Source: Acanthosepion esculentum (Eukaryota; Mollusca; Cephalopoda; Sepiida; Sepiidae). From it: DNA of 64,000 bases. Both the position numbers and the translations under genes were made by a program. Below the pieces are notes generated by a model. That model saw only the letters and a program-made list of their open reading frames with translations. It was not told the origin of the DNA and made no database searches. Positions 1 to 10,534 of this stretch are shown piece by piece. The DNA lies in NCBI GenBank assembly GCA_964036315.1, contig OZ038509.1, positions 28,064,919 to 28,128,918 on the forward strand, read 5' to 3'. Every line of letters starts with the position of its first letter. The stretch's first letter is position 1.

Positions 1-1157
1 GTAATGCCTAAAATCACATTAGTTATTTTAGCTATACTTAAAACTAGGTACATTAAACTTTATAACATTTTTTACAGATTATTTCTATCGCAATTATAAA
101 TAAAGTTATACATTTTTTACACAGAAAACATTTGTCAACTGATTTACAGTAATGCCTGAAATCACATTAGTTATTTTAGCTATACTTAAAACTAGGTACA
201 TTAAACTTCATAACATTTTTTACAGATTATTTCTGTCGCAATTATAAATAAAGTTATACATTTTTTACACAGAAAACATTTGCCAACTGATTTACAGTAA
301 TGCCTAAAATCACATTAGTTATTTTAGCTATACTTAAAACTAGGTACATTAAACTTTATAACATTTTTTACAGATTATTTCTATCGCAATTATAAATAAA
401 GTTATACATTTTTTACACAGAAAACATTTGCCAACTGATTTACAGTAATGCCTGAAATCACATTAGTTATTTTAGCTATACTTAAAACTAGGTACATTAA
501 ACTTTATAACATTTTGTACAGATTATTTCTATCGCAATTATAAATAAAGTTATACATTTTTTACACAGAAAACATTTGCCAACTGATTTACAGTAATGCC
601 TAAAATCACATTAGTTATTTTAGCTATACTTAAAACTAGGTACATTAAACTTTATAACATTTTTTACAGATTATTTCTATCGCAATTATAAATAAAGTTA
701 TACATTTTTTACACAGAAAACATTTGTCAACTGATTTACAGTAATGCCTGAAATCACATTAGTTATTTTAGCTATACTTAAAACTAGGTACATTAAACTT
801 CATAACATTTTTTACAGATTATTTCTGTCGCAATTATAAATAAAGTTATACATTTTTTACACAGAAAACATTTGCCAACTGATTTACAGTAATGCCTAAA
901 ATCACATTAGTTATTTTAGCTATACTTAAAACTAGGTACATTAAACTTTATAACATTTTTTACCGATTATTTCTATCGCAATTATAAATAAAGTTATACA
1001 TTTTTTACACAGAAAGCATTTGTCAACTGATTTACAGTAATGCCTGAAATGACATTAGTTATTTTAGCTATACTTAAAACTAGGTACATTAAACTTCATA
1101 ACATTTTTTACAGATTATTTCTATCGCAAATACAAATAAAGTTATAAATTTTTTAAA
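1..1157. repeat. 148-bp satellite array, about 8 monomers
   Basis: Tandem monomers begin at 1, 149, 297, 445, 593, 741, 889 and 1037, an exact 148-bp period. Monomers alternate between a 'cctaaaat' and a 'cctgaaat' start. Further diagnostic variants (cttcata/ctttata, tctgtcg/tctatcg, tttgtc/tttgcc) make monomers 1-2 match 5-6, so a four-monomer (592-bp) higher-order unit is superimposed on the two-monomer one. The array is cut by the window start. The last monomer degenerates after about 1125 and runs into a mariner-like terminus. Confidence 0.95.
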
Positions 1158-1181
1158 GTGCACACGAACTTTATGGACACC

Positions 1182-1184
<3 letters not shown>
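1158..1184 (-). mobile_element. mariner-like terminal sequence at satellite edge
   Basis: Read on the - strand this begins TA-CAGGGTGTCCATAAAG and continues into GTGCAC, which resembles terminal inverted repeats of Tc1/mariner elements. The satellite monomers follow directly inward. This suggests the satellite is amplified subterminal DNA of such an element. No transposase is visible. Confidence 0.45.

Positions 1185-1230
<46 letters not shown>
1185..1230. repeat. (TA)n microsatellite
   Basis: Uninterrupted TA dinucleotides immediately after the mariner-like end, probably grown from its TA target site. Confidence 0.9.
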
Positions 1231-1233
<3 letters not shown>

Positions 1234-1354
1234 GTAAAATGTGAATGAATAGAGTCCAATTCCAATGTTTGTAACATTCAATTTAAAAGAAGTCTCAATA
1301 TAAAGTAGGCCAATATTCTTTATTTTTAAATATTACATCAAAAACATTTTGAAA

Positions 1355-1411
1355 AATACAATACAATTGCAGTTGGGTTTCGATGCAAATCAATGCATCT
1401 CATCAGGCATT
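1355..1411 (-). ncRNA. Hammerhead ribozyme candidate (type I), left arm
   Basis: On the - strand: AATGC, then CUGAUGA, then stem II GATGCA/TGCATC (6 bp, loop TTGATT), then GAAA, then a weak stem III around CAA-CTGCAA-TTG. AUU is at the expected cleavage site, followed by GTATT, which pairs with AATGC (5 bp, one G-U). Both conserved boxes and the G10.1-C11.1 pair are intact. Stem III has two mismatches, so activity is uncertain. Confidence 0.55.
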
Positions 1412-1436
1412 GGTAAACAAAGGGTTTGTTAACTAA

Positions 1437-1489
1437 TGTCTGATAAGATGTGTTGATTTGCATTGAAACACAACTGCAATTGTGTAGCA
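1437..1489 (+). ncRNA. Decayed hammerhead partner, right arm
   Basis: The + strand carries CUGAUAA (one core change from CUGAUGA), a wobble-rich 6-bp stem II, GAAA, a perfect stem III ACACAA/TTGTGT, GUA at the cleavage position, and a 3-bp stem I. It is the mirror copy of the candidate at 1355-1411. The G-to-A core change would be expected to kill activity. Confidence 0.4.
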
Positions 1490-1533
1490 GTTTTCAGCAT
1501 GTTTTTGATGTAATATCCGACAAATAAAGAGTG

Positions 1534-2228
1534 TGTATATGTGTGTTTATATATATATATATAAATATACAGTGAGATTTGTATTTTTCTTTGTATTTCA
1601 ATATATTACTTGAGATACAATTAGGCCCTTGAGCAATGTGACTTTTTCCTGACCATTTCTTTTTTTCTTTCCCTCCAGAATTTTTGTCACTCAAAAGCAA
1701 ACAGAACTTGTACATCCTGCCCTTTTAATAAAGATTGTATAATAATAAACAATGTAACATTTTTCTGCCTGCTTTTTTACTTTGTGTCACATTAAAGCAG
1801 ACATACAAAATTAACAATTACATCCTACCCATTAATCCATGTCAAGTAATAATGTTCTTTGTGTTTTTTTCTGTACGTTTCTTTTTTCTCATTTCAATAT
1901 TTCAATCACTTTACAACAAACATAAAATTCACAACATTCATTATAGAATGATGTACACTGCAAAGTTTTTTTCTATGTTTCTTTTTACTCAATGATTTAA
2001 GTCACTTTTAAACAGACATATAAAATTCTAATCTTCATCCTACCGTTTAATGATTATCATCATGTACTAATGAAGATTATGACATTTTTCTTTTCTTTTA
2101 TTTGGATCACCGAAGTAAAATTCAAAACTACACCTTAAGCATGAATCATCATATTATAATAAAAATAGTAACTTTTGCTGTCTTTTTCTTTCTTTCTCTC
2201 TGCACTATTTCATACAATTGAAAAGCAG
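1534..2228. repeat. AT-rich stretch with degenerate repeats
   Basis: No gene seen. A motif like aaagcagacatacaaaatt followed by catcctaccc recurs near 1795, 2012 and 2221. This suggests an old tandem structure of about 210 bp that leads into the 112-bp array. Confidence 0.4.
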
Positions 2229-2800
2229 ACATGTGATTTTCGCAATTGTATCCTCTGCCCATTTTTGGGTACAGACAGAGTAATGAATGGACAGTGCCGA
2301 ACAGTCAAAGTATCAAAATGACTAAATGACGAAAGGCCAGAAATGTGAAATTCGCAATTGTATCCTCTGCCCATTTTTGGGTACAGACAGAGTAATGAAT
2401 GGACAGTGCCGAACAGTCAAAGTATCAAAATGACTAAATGACGAAAGGCCAGAAATGTGAAATTCGCAATTGTATCCTCTGCCCATTTTTGGGTACAGAC
2501 AGAGTAATGAATGGACAGTGCCGAACAGTCAAAGTATCAAAATGACTAAATGACGAAAGGCCAGAAATGTGAAATTCGCAATTGTATCCTCTGCCCATTT
2601 TTGGGTACAGACAGAGTAATGAATAGACAGTGCCGAGGAGTCAAAGTATCAAAATGACTAAATGACGAAAGGCCAGAAATGTGAAATTCGCAATTGTATC
2701 CTCTGCCCCTTTTTGGGTGCAGACAGAGTAATGAATGGACAGTGCCGAACAGTCAAACTATCAAACTGACTAAATGACAAAAGTCCAGAAATGTGCCTAC
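2229..2800. repeat. 112-bp tandem repeat, about 5 copies
   Basis: The phrase cgcaattgtatcctctgccc recurs at 2241, 2353, 2465, 2577 and 2689, an exact 112-bp period. Copies 1-4 are nearly identical and the last drifts. Degenerate reverse-complement-like pieces (gtccattcatcatttag) occur near 3235-3400, so a related decayed segment may lie in the opposite orientation. Confidence 0.92.
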
Positions 2801-4331
2801 TATAGAACACCTTTTTCTTTACATGCCAGTAACCTGCCAGTAAATAATTAAATTTTAAACTAATATAAAAAGATATTAAAAAAAACTTTCTACATAATTG
2901 TTCATTTTTAAACAAGTCTTTTCATTCAAAACTACAGTAAAGAATTAAAAATTTTATTTCTGAGAAATTACAATTGTGGTAAAAATAAAAAAAATGTTTT
3001 TTTACTTATAAGGAAATTACAACTGTAGCCAAATATAATTATAGATTGTATGCAATGGCTTTAAAATATTCTAATTCAGATTCTAATGTTGTATCGATGA
3101 AAAATGCCTGTTAGTCTTTGGTTTACAATTGTATATTTTTTGTATTTTCTTTTGACATCTCTGCATTGGTTCTAAAATCCTTTTATATTTTTACTTTGTT
3201 CGACATCTTCTTTTAAACTCTATCTTTTCGACACTATGTCCATTCATCATTTAGCCAGTTCGACTCTTTTTCTATTCAGCATTTTCTCCATTCAACACTT
3301 TCTTCATTTGATGCTTAGTTCCATTCTTTTTCCACACAGCACTTTGTCTATTCTTCATTTTGTCTTTCTACACTTTGTCCTGCTTCCCATTTTTTATTTC
3401 CTTTGTCATATAATCGAATATGACTTCTTGTTCCCTTGTTTTTCTCTGTGTAACTTCTTTCACTCTAAAAGAAAGAGATATAAAATTAACAAGTGAATCT
3501 TGTACATTAACCATCAGTATATAGTAAGGAACAGGAAGACTGTCTTCATTTCGGTCTCTTTACCTCCATAAATTTTGTCCCTTATTTTTTTGATGATCTT
3601 CACCCTGTACAAGGCCTGGCAGTCACTCAAGGAAGAGAATTACAGAGTAAGAGGCACAGATTATGCAGATAATCAGATATAAAAATAAATGATATAATTC
3701 AGTCTTGATATTACAAAATGTTTTCTGCCAATGTTTTTCCATCTTCAATATCAACAATTTTAAGATGGTGCTTAACAACAGCCTTAAAATGTTTTTTGAG
3801 CTTTCTGTTATATATATCCAAAATCAAAAAAACATTTTATTTAATTCAACTGACAATGTTTATAAGTTTACTTTCATTATTGTATTTTTTTTTTTTTTTT
3901 TTTCAAATAAGTTGTACATCATGATCAAAATTGTGAATAAACTGTCCAAAATTTATGTTTGTTCTGTTGTTTTTGTTCAAGTACTTTTGACTGTTTCAGT
4001 CATTATCAAGAACTATATGTGATCAGTATGACTGTCAAGATTCCGTTGGCTACACCCTGATATTTCATAGAGAGCTTAAAGTTTTTAATCAATCCAAAGT
4101 GATGTCATTATTTTCTCTGTGTGGTCTAACTCACTTTAACCATTACACATAATGTTGCTTTGGGCAGATCAAACTGAGTCAAAAGTACTTGGAATAAAAA
4201 CAACAGAACAAATAAAGCACTGTCATTGATCTTTAACCAAACATTTATAAATGAACATATATGAATATATATATATATTATATACATATTAATGCATATA
4301 AACAGATAAAGACATTTGAATATGATTTATA
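2801..4331. other. No gene recognised; AT-rich
   Basis: Low-complexity AT-rich DNA with a poly-T run near 3885-3903 and loosely repetitive 'cattcaacactttcttcatt'-like text at 3230-3400. Short open frames here are T-rich and show no protein-like composition. A segment at 3597-3650 (caccctgtacaaggcctgg) recurs near 18743-18829 and 24060-24110, so it is an interspersed repeat. Confidence 0.6.
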
Positions 4332-4903
4332 CAAGGGTGAGTTAAAAAGTAATGCAATTTGTGTTATTATATATATAAGGAACACAAGCAAACATATTAT
4401 ACAATAAAGTATAGCTATACATCACAGGTTCACATCCCTACTTCTCAACATAGTCACCATGTCTTTCGGAGACAGTGTTCCACCTACGAATGAGGACATG
4501 TATCCCAGCTTTGTAAGACTCGACTGGCTGATGATGTCGCCAGCTCCTTACAGCAGTTTTCACTTCTTCATCACCACCATAATGTTGGCCCCTCAGTGGG
4601 TGCCTCTTTCACTGGACCAAAGAGATGGAAGTCTTTTTTTTTTTCTTTTTTTTTAATATTTACAGGAGTTTGTTCTTTAGCAACAAAGAGCTGGATTACT
4701 GCTCTTTGCTTCTTATAGACCTCCAGAGGGGGGACAGATATTTTCATATCATCTAAGATAGTCATGTATCTTGCGGGGGGGGGGGGGAGTAGATAATTAA
4801 ATATCAAGACTGTATGCAGAGTTATATCTGTACCAAATTTCAAATAATATCATTTAGAAATGTTCCTCCTATGACAAAAATTGCATTACTTTTTGACTCA
4901 CCC

Positions 4904-4906
<3 letters not shown>
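4332..4906 (-). mobile_element. Internally deleted mariner element
   Basis: Bounded by inverted repeats, CA(A/T)GGGTGAGT followed by (T/C)AAAAAGTAATGCAA at both ends, with TA target duplications at 4330-4331 and 4907-4908. On the - strand the interior retains the C-terminus of a mariner transposase. DFHLFGP is readable near 4640, followed after frame breaks by text equivalent to the family's RRWNTVSEK...GDYVEK end. The N-terminal and first catalytic portions are missing. At 575 bp it is non-autonomous and probably an old deletion derivative. Confidence 0.8.

Positions 4907-4951
<45 letters not shown>
4907..4951. repeat. (TA)n microsatellite
   Basis: Pure TA run expanding directly from the mariner TA target site. 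Confidence 0.9.
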
Positions 4952-4955
<4 letters not shown>

Positions 4956-5519
4956 TTTCATTCTTACTACTAGTCAACTTTGTATTATTATTTATCTTTC
5001 AAATATTTTAAAAACAGCAATAATAATAGTAATAATAATAATTATTATTATAATTGTAATAATAATAAAATATTCTCATATAATTGATAATAATTTTATA
5101 TGTTATTATTATTATTTTAAAAATATGGCAATATATTGACACATTGATGACGATCTGTTTACTCCGACATCCAGTGTAAAATCTATATACATGCCGCAGA
5201 GCTATGTAAAATACCAGGTTGAAAACTGGTGCGGGCTAGCTGCCCTTGATGAGGGTGAAAGGAGTCTCTCTGAGCTTTGGTTAGCAATCCTTTTAGTGTT
5301 GGTTTCAAGATAAAAAGACTTCAGATGGGAAGGAAAACTCATGACAGCTTAACCCAGTCATTATATTGCATGTGTCTGCCGAGAGGCGTGTACTGGCTGG
5401 TATTGACTATGATCTGGAGAGCTTAAACTCTGCAATAATAACACATGGTTGACTGTCGTTCAACCTGGATACTCATAGGGAAATATAAAAACACACAAGC
5501 CCGGATACCTGCTATGACC
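4952..5519. other. AAT/ATT-rich tract and unclassified repeat-like segment
   Basis: 5010-5125 is a palindromic (AAT)n/(ATT)n tract. 5140-5510 is less AT-rich, without an open frame, and sits immediately before the Penelope-like coding remnant. It could be that element's 5' part or an older insertion. Confidence 0.35.
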
Positions 5520-6975
5520 AGATCCAACCCTTATCTATCAACTATTAAAATTCCTTAATGACATCATTAGCCTATACCTTCACACCAATTACAGCATCAC
5601 ATCCACCCACGAATTCCTCCAAATTCTAAAAAGTACAAAACCAACCCAAGATGTCGTGTCACTTGACGTCAAAAATTTATTCACAAACGTCCCCATCGAT
5701 TAAACCATTATCCTCAATTACATGTACACAAATAATTTTATACCACCACTATCCATAAAACCAAATATCCTCAAAAAATTATTACATACATGCACAACCA
5801 AAGTCCCATTCTATGACCATAATGGCAATATCTACACTTAAACTAATGCTGTTAGTATGGGAAATCCACTCAGTCCTTGCTTCTCCAATTATTACATGTC
5901 CTATGTAGAAAGTATAATATTTAAATAAGTCTGTAAATCTAAAATATATATCTGCTACGTAGATGTTATTTTTATTTTAGTGAAAACACAAAAGAAATAG
6001 ATACTTTCAAGACCACATTTGAAAAAACTCTGTCCTTAACTTTACCTACGAACTTAGTCAAAACTCCTATTCTTAGACGTTCTCGTACAATACAGTAACA
6101 ACACTTTTACCACTACATTGTGTAAAAAACCCACAAGCAGACACTCTTGCCGCCTTAACTTTAAGAGTGAATTCGCACTCAGATACAAAATAGCAGTGAT
6201 AAAAACCATACTAAATAGTGAACATAGTAAAAAATAACATAAATATTTCCTACAAAAGCCAAATGCATGTCAACTACAAGATGAATCTTCACTTAGAAAT
6301 ATCATAAAGGAATATACTACTCCGACTGACCTGAACAAAAAAAATCAAATTAATTGTCTACTACAAAAATTTAAAACAGCTAACCTTATCCTCAAAATTA
6401 ACAATACACCAGCAAAATCAAAATTACAACAAACGAACATTATTTATGAGATTCAAATACCCCTTAAAGAACTGTGTTCCTTATCAAACCAAACTCATAA
6501 ATAATTACATAGGTCACACGACTCCATGCCTATCCAGATGCTTTACATTATACCTGTCTGACCACAGCTCCATCAGAACCCATTTAAACACATCCACAAA
6601 CTTACCAGACTCCATCCGAAATATACTAATAGAAAACACAAGCCTAATAACCTCATCAACATGTAAAAAACGATTAAAAATAATGGAAGCCTTAATAATA
6701 AAAAAGAAAAAAGGCAACACTCAATAATATTAACTACAGCCACAGCCACAGTGTGCTGTGTTTGGAAAATAAAGCATCCCTATAAGTCTAGAAACGTGCA
6801 CATAACTCATACACCCAGTTAAAAAGCAAAAATAAAATCATCCTTCATAATGGCTAAAACATTTGGGCAGTTTTTACACACTCTGTGCCCTGAAAAGAAA
6901 ACATTTGTTTGAACACAAGAAAAATTAAATAAAAAGCTTAATTGCGGTATTTTGTCTGTTATCTTTAATGAAACA
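5520..6975 (+). mobile_element. Decayed Penelope-like retroelement
   Basis: Contains in order a Penelope-type reverse transcriptase, a GIY-YIG endonuclease remnant and a 3' repeat (about 6835-6975). The 3' repeat also occurs on the - strand at 31711-31875, which lets the 3' end be placed. No intact frame remains. The 3' repeat holds a TTCATAATGGCTAAA motif, a drifted form of the ribozyme-like core seen in related copies. It ends in a TGTA/TA microsatellite. Confidence 0.75.
5528..6727 (+). pseudogene. Penelope-type RT / GIY-YIG endonuclease pseudogene
   Basis: RT copies the element RNA at the target, and GIY-YIG nicks the target DNA. From 5528 the frame reads a thumb-side helix (HEFLQILKSTKPTQ), motif A (SLDVKNLFTNVPID), motif B (TNAVSMGNPLSPCFSNYYM) and motif C as YVDVIF near 5958. 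The second catalytic aspartate of YVDD is therefore replaced by valine. Several stops and frameshifts follow. The last 93 codons (6446-6727) are open and contain NNYIGHTT and LSDHSSIRTHL, matching the YIG half and following helix of Penelope GIY-YIG domains. The RT motif set is specific enough to exclude LINE or gypsy origin. Clearly non-functional. Confidence 0.8.
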
Positions 6976-6989
6976 TGTATGTATGTATG

Positions 6990-7041
<52 letters not shown>
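6975..7041. repeat. (TGTA)n then (TA)n microsatellite
   Basis: ATGTATGTATGT grading into a long TA run. It terminates the Penelope-like copy, as the TA run does at 31651-31710 for the related copy. Confidence 0.9.
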
Positions 7042-7045
<4 letters not shown>

Positions 7046-7463
7046 CTTTTTTATGTCCAAATTAGAAGAAATTTGAGCTCTGATATAGGAACATTATGTT
7101 ATTGTAATTCCATTTACATTAGGTAGTTGAAAATTATGTCTTGTCCATTCTTTCCTTGCCAAATTCTACTCCAAGTTTGTGACTAATTGCTTCACATTTG
7201 GACAGTTACCTGAACTTGGGTGAACTGTTCTCTCCTCTTATGTTGGCCTAATTGTTTCTTGGCTTCAAGCCTCTTGATTGCATCTATCTAACTACAAGTA
7301 AACCAACAATTTTCCAAGGCCCTTGATTCCAGAACCATGCTAGATTATTCATTTTGCCAAACCAGCATATAATAATAATAATAATAATTTAAACCTATCA
7401 CCCATAAATTATCCACCCTTTAGACATTTAAAATATTAAAAACTTAAAATTGAACAAATATGC
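7042..7463. other. No gene recognised
   Basis: Unclassified sequence with a short ATA/AAT tract at 7370-7390. I see no conserved motif. Confidence 0.5.
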
Positions 7464-8082
7464 CAGTCATGGACAAACTGCAGCCTTCTGGCCACATGCA
7501 GCCCGTTTCGTCTTTCTTTCATGGTGTGTAATTTCATAAGGAAAAATAATGTTTCTTAAAATTTTGTTTTGTTTCTTTCTCACTTGTTCACTCACACACA
7601 ACCCGAATCATAAACAATGATTAAGTACAATGTTTGTTGAATTTTGTTAATTTCCAAGGAACAAAAGTAACATTGTCAGTTTTTTCAACCATTGATGATT
7701 TTTACTCAGGAAGATCATGTATCTAAACATCTTTTGCTTTTGAAAGAGAAAACATTCATAAGAATTTTTTTTCTCAAAAGAAGAAATGTTTTCATTTTCA
7801 AATGAATAAATTAGAAATAATTCACACGTGTCTGTCATGTGCTAATCACACTGACATCAGTGTTAATAGACTTCAATTTTTTTTTAATTATAAAAATATT
7901 TTCTAAGAAAAACTTATCTCTATATTTCTAAGGTATATGCTTATGCATATGGTCTTCTGTCATGAAAACAGGTGGAGTACCTACTACAAAAATTTACTTT
8001 GAATCTTTTTAGTAGTGCAGCCCACCTTGTCAAGGACCATAGATCATGTGGCCCACTGTTCGAAAAAGGTTGCCTATGCCTG
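7464..8082. mobile_element. hAT-like non-autonomous element
   Basis: The ends read CAGTCATGGACAAACTGCAG on the left and, as reverse complement on the right, CAGGCATAGGCAACCTTTTT. Both resemble the CAG-RCATGGGCAA termini of hAT elements whose sequence mentions a 'gcggcccac' block. There is no transposase. I could not find a clean 8-bp duplication. Partial copies of the right half recur at 9247-9980 and 10045-10258, so this is a multi-copy family. Confidence 0.55.
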
Positions 8083-8239
8083 ACCTAGCATGAGACACTT
8101 TGAGTCTAGATTCAGTTTTTAAGTAATGGCATATTTGAATAATCTGTGTGGTGAATGCAAAATTTTATTAAGCCTTTAAAAATGGACATTTTTTTTTTAT
8201 CCTTACTCTTCTCCACCTCAACTTTGATACTTACAGATA

Positions 8240-9170
8240 CAGTGCTGTTTGATAAAAGTGACTCACCTGATTTTTTTTACTTTAATTTTTTCACCTATTG
8301 TTTTTGGGGTCAAACTAATTTTTAATTTTACTAATATAAAGATCCCTTCCTGACCACCCAGTAAAAAAGTTTACTCACCCTAAGGTATTCTATTGATAAT
8401 TATAATTTTGGATATAAATGAGATATAAGGAAAAACTCTGTGCAAAAAAAGTGACTCACTTATTTCCTGCAACTAGTAATCAATAGAAACATAACCAAAC
8501 AGTTTTAAATAAAGAATAATAGAGGTATAATTTAAAGTTCAAAATATTTAATAATCTATGGGTCCTCCTTTATTTTGCATAACCTTTTCAATCCTTTTTG
8601 GCATTGACTTGATTAGGTTCTGGCAAATCTCATCTCCAAGCATTGAATTCCATTCGGATATAAAATTCACAATCAAATCCTCTTTGTTGCTCAACTGCTT
8701 TCTCAAGAGCCTGTACTTTATAATGCTCCATAAGTTTTCTATGGGGTTGAGGTAAGGAGATTGAGGCGGACATGTCATAACACTCACCGGCTTCTCTTCA
8801 AATTATTCCTTCATCAATTTTGATTTGTGACAGGGAACTATCCTGCATAAAAATGAGCTTGATGGGGTCGATTTGCATCCTTTCAGCAGAAGGGAGCAGA
8901 CAAGACTCTAAAATTCTCTTGTACTGCTTGCTCCCGAGGGTCTTTTCAATAGGTTTTAAGAAACCCGTTCCATGAAAAGAAAAGCATCCCCAGAACATTA
9001 TAATGAACGGATGCTTGACAGTACTTACTGCTAAATTCAAAGACCTTTCAAAGTTTCTTCTTTGGATTTTAGATTGCTTATCCTTTGAATTTAGCTCAAC
9101 TTTCGTTTCATCGGAGAAGAGAAGATTTAGTAAAACAAATCAGGGTAGTCACTTTTATCGAACAGCACTG
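8240..9170 (-). mobile_element. Tc1-like element, internally deleted
   Basis: Inverted termini CAGTGCTGTT(C/T)GATAAAAGTGACT are at both ends, flanked by TA at 8238-8239 and 9171-9172. The whole is 931 bp. The - strand carries the catalytic half of a Tc1 transposase, but the DNA-binding N-terminal half is gone. The right terminus sits almost directly against the first catalytic motif. Mobile only if supplied with transposase in trans, at most. Confidence 0.88.
8548..9130 (-). pseudogene. Tc1-like DDE transposase fragment
   Basis: Starting near 9125 the - strand reads LLFSDETKVEL (first catalytic D), then HPFIIMFWGCFSFHGTGFL, then FMQDSS (second D). After a frame shift around 8790 it reads PPQSPYLNPIENLW with the third acidic residue (E of PIENLW). 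The spacing fits the DD34E class of Tc1 transposases, which cut and paste DNA at TA sites. The paired-like helix-turn-helix domains that should precede SDE are absent. A single frameshift separates the QDSS and PIENLW pieces. The stop is at 8548. It was probably inactivated by deletion first and the frameshift later. Confidence 0.85.
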
Positions 9171-9246
9171 TACTTTTAAAATCTGCATTTTTAAAGCTTT
9201 AATCAGAAGAAATAAAATGCAGAAATAGTAGTTAGCAATAACAATT

Positions 9247-9980
9247 ATTATAAGAATTTTTTCTCAAAAGAAGAAATGTTTTCATTTTCAAATTAATAAA
9301 TTAGAAATAATTCACACGTGTCTGTCATGTGTTAATTACACTGTCATCAGTGTTAATATTATTACAAGACTTCAATTTTTTTTAATTATAAAAAATTTCT
9401 AAGAAAAACAAACTTTCCTCCATATTTCCAAGGTATATACTCACATTTATGGTCTTCTGTATGGAAAATAGCTGAAATGTTGTAATAAATATGGCGACAA
9501 AGATGAGAACAATAGTCCGAATAATGTAAATAATGTACATAATACCTCATCTCAGAAATATAGACAGATACTGAAAGGTGAAACATTGTAATAAATATGG
9601 CGACAAAGATAAGGACAATAGTCCGAATAATGTAAATAGTGTACATAATACCTCATCTCAGAAATATAGACAGATACTGAAGGGCGGGAACGTTGTAACA
9701 AATATGGCAACAAAGATGAGGACAATAGTCCGAATAATGTAAATAATACCTCATCTCAGAAATATAGACAGATACCAAAAAGGCATTAAAATATTTTCTA
9801 AAAATTAAAACTTTCCTACCATTTCTAAGGTATATATTTATTGCATTATGGTCTTCTGTAGTGAAAATGTCTGAGGTACCTACTATGAAAAATGACCTTG
9901 AATCTTTTTAGTAGTGTGGTCCACTTGTGATGAGCCCTAGATCACGCGGCCCACTGCTCGAAAAATGTTGCCCATGCCTG
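9247..9980. mobile_element. Second hAT-like copy, interrupted
   Basis: 9247-9465 and 9800-9980 match 7735-7975 and 7890-8082 of the element above, including the acacgtgtctgtcatgt block and the final CCCATGCCTG. The middle (9468-9780) is occupied by tandem Penelope-type 3' tail repeats, which appear to have inserted into it. Confidence 0.6.
9468..9780 (+). repeat. Penelope-type 3' tail repeats, three tandem copies
   Basis: Three units of roughly 105-115 bp each contain GTTGTAATAAATATGGCGAC, GACAATAGTCCGAATAATG and ACCTCATCTCAGAAATATAG. The same tail occurs at 13540-13655 (+), 20562-20680 (-) and 32918-33005 (-), there preceded by the AAGAAGG...GAAACG core. Confidence 0.75.
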
Positions 9981-10044
9981 CTTTTCGAAAGAGGCACAAA
10001 GACAAACCAAAATACAGGTGCAAAAAACAGAAAAAAATTTAGTT

Positions 10045-10258
10045 ACGAAACATACCAAAATGCATTAAAATATTTTCTAAAAATTAAAACTTTCCTACTA
10101 TTTCTAAGGTATATGCTTATGCATATGATCTTCTATAGTGAAAATGGCCGAGGTACCTACTACAAAAAATGACCTTGAATCTTTTTCGTAGTGCAGCTTG
10201 CCTTCTTATGAGTCACGAATTATGCAGCCCACTGTTTGGAAAAGGTTTCCCATTCCTG
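10045..10258. mobile_element. Third hAT-like partial copy
   Basis: Repeats the right half of 7464-8082 (AAGGTATATGCTTATGCATA, then AGGTACCTACTAC) and ends near CCCATTCCTG. Truncated on the left. Confidence 0.55.
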
Positions 10259-10534
10259 TTATATACAAATAAAACTTTCAGTGCAAGAGCAGTAAGAGAT
10301 CCAAGTGCTCATTTGAAATAATTGTCCAGATTAAAAGAGTTACTGAATTGCATCAGTTGTTCAGGAAGAAATTAAGAGTGTAGCTGAATTAATTTTGCAA
10401 CTTACAGTGGCTGCCTTTTAGCAACTCTGTCCAATATGTGAATTTGCTTTGACAGCTCATGCTTTCAGTTTTATTCCATCTGGAAAAGTTAGTTGCTTGT
10501 TTTTTGAGATAATAATAACTGATGCAAGTTTTAC

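Larger units (their letters stand above)
1316..1533. repeat. Long hairpin (fold-back) element with paired hammerhead-like cores
   Basis: Two arms of about 100 bp (roughly 1316-1422 and 1424-1533) are inverted copies of each other, diverged at perhaps 15-20% of positions. Each arm carries, near the centre, a hammerhead-type core on the strand running from the hairpin centre outward. The arms share ATTACATCAAAAACAT and CAATTGCAGTTG. No ORF. It may be a pair of Penelope-type terminal repeats or a non-autonomous fold-back element. Confidence 0.75.

Noticed and set aside
3705..4022. 105-codon + frame
   Set aside because: Phenylalanine-rich text from poly-T and AT-rich DNA; no splice context, no domain, no conservation I can point to.
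5240..5290. Hammerhead from CTTGATGAGGGTGAAAGGAGTC
   Set aside because: The GAAA lies too close to GATGAG to allow a stem II, and no stem I partner is present.
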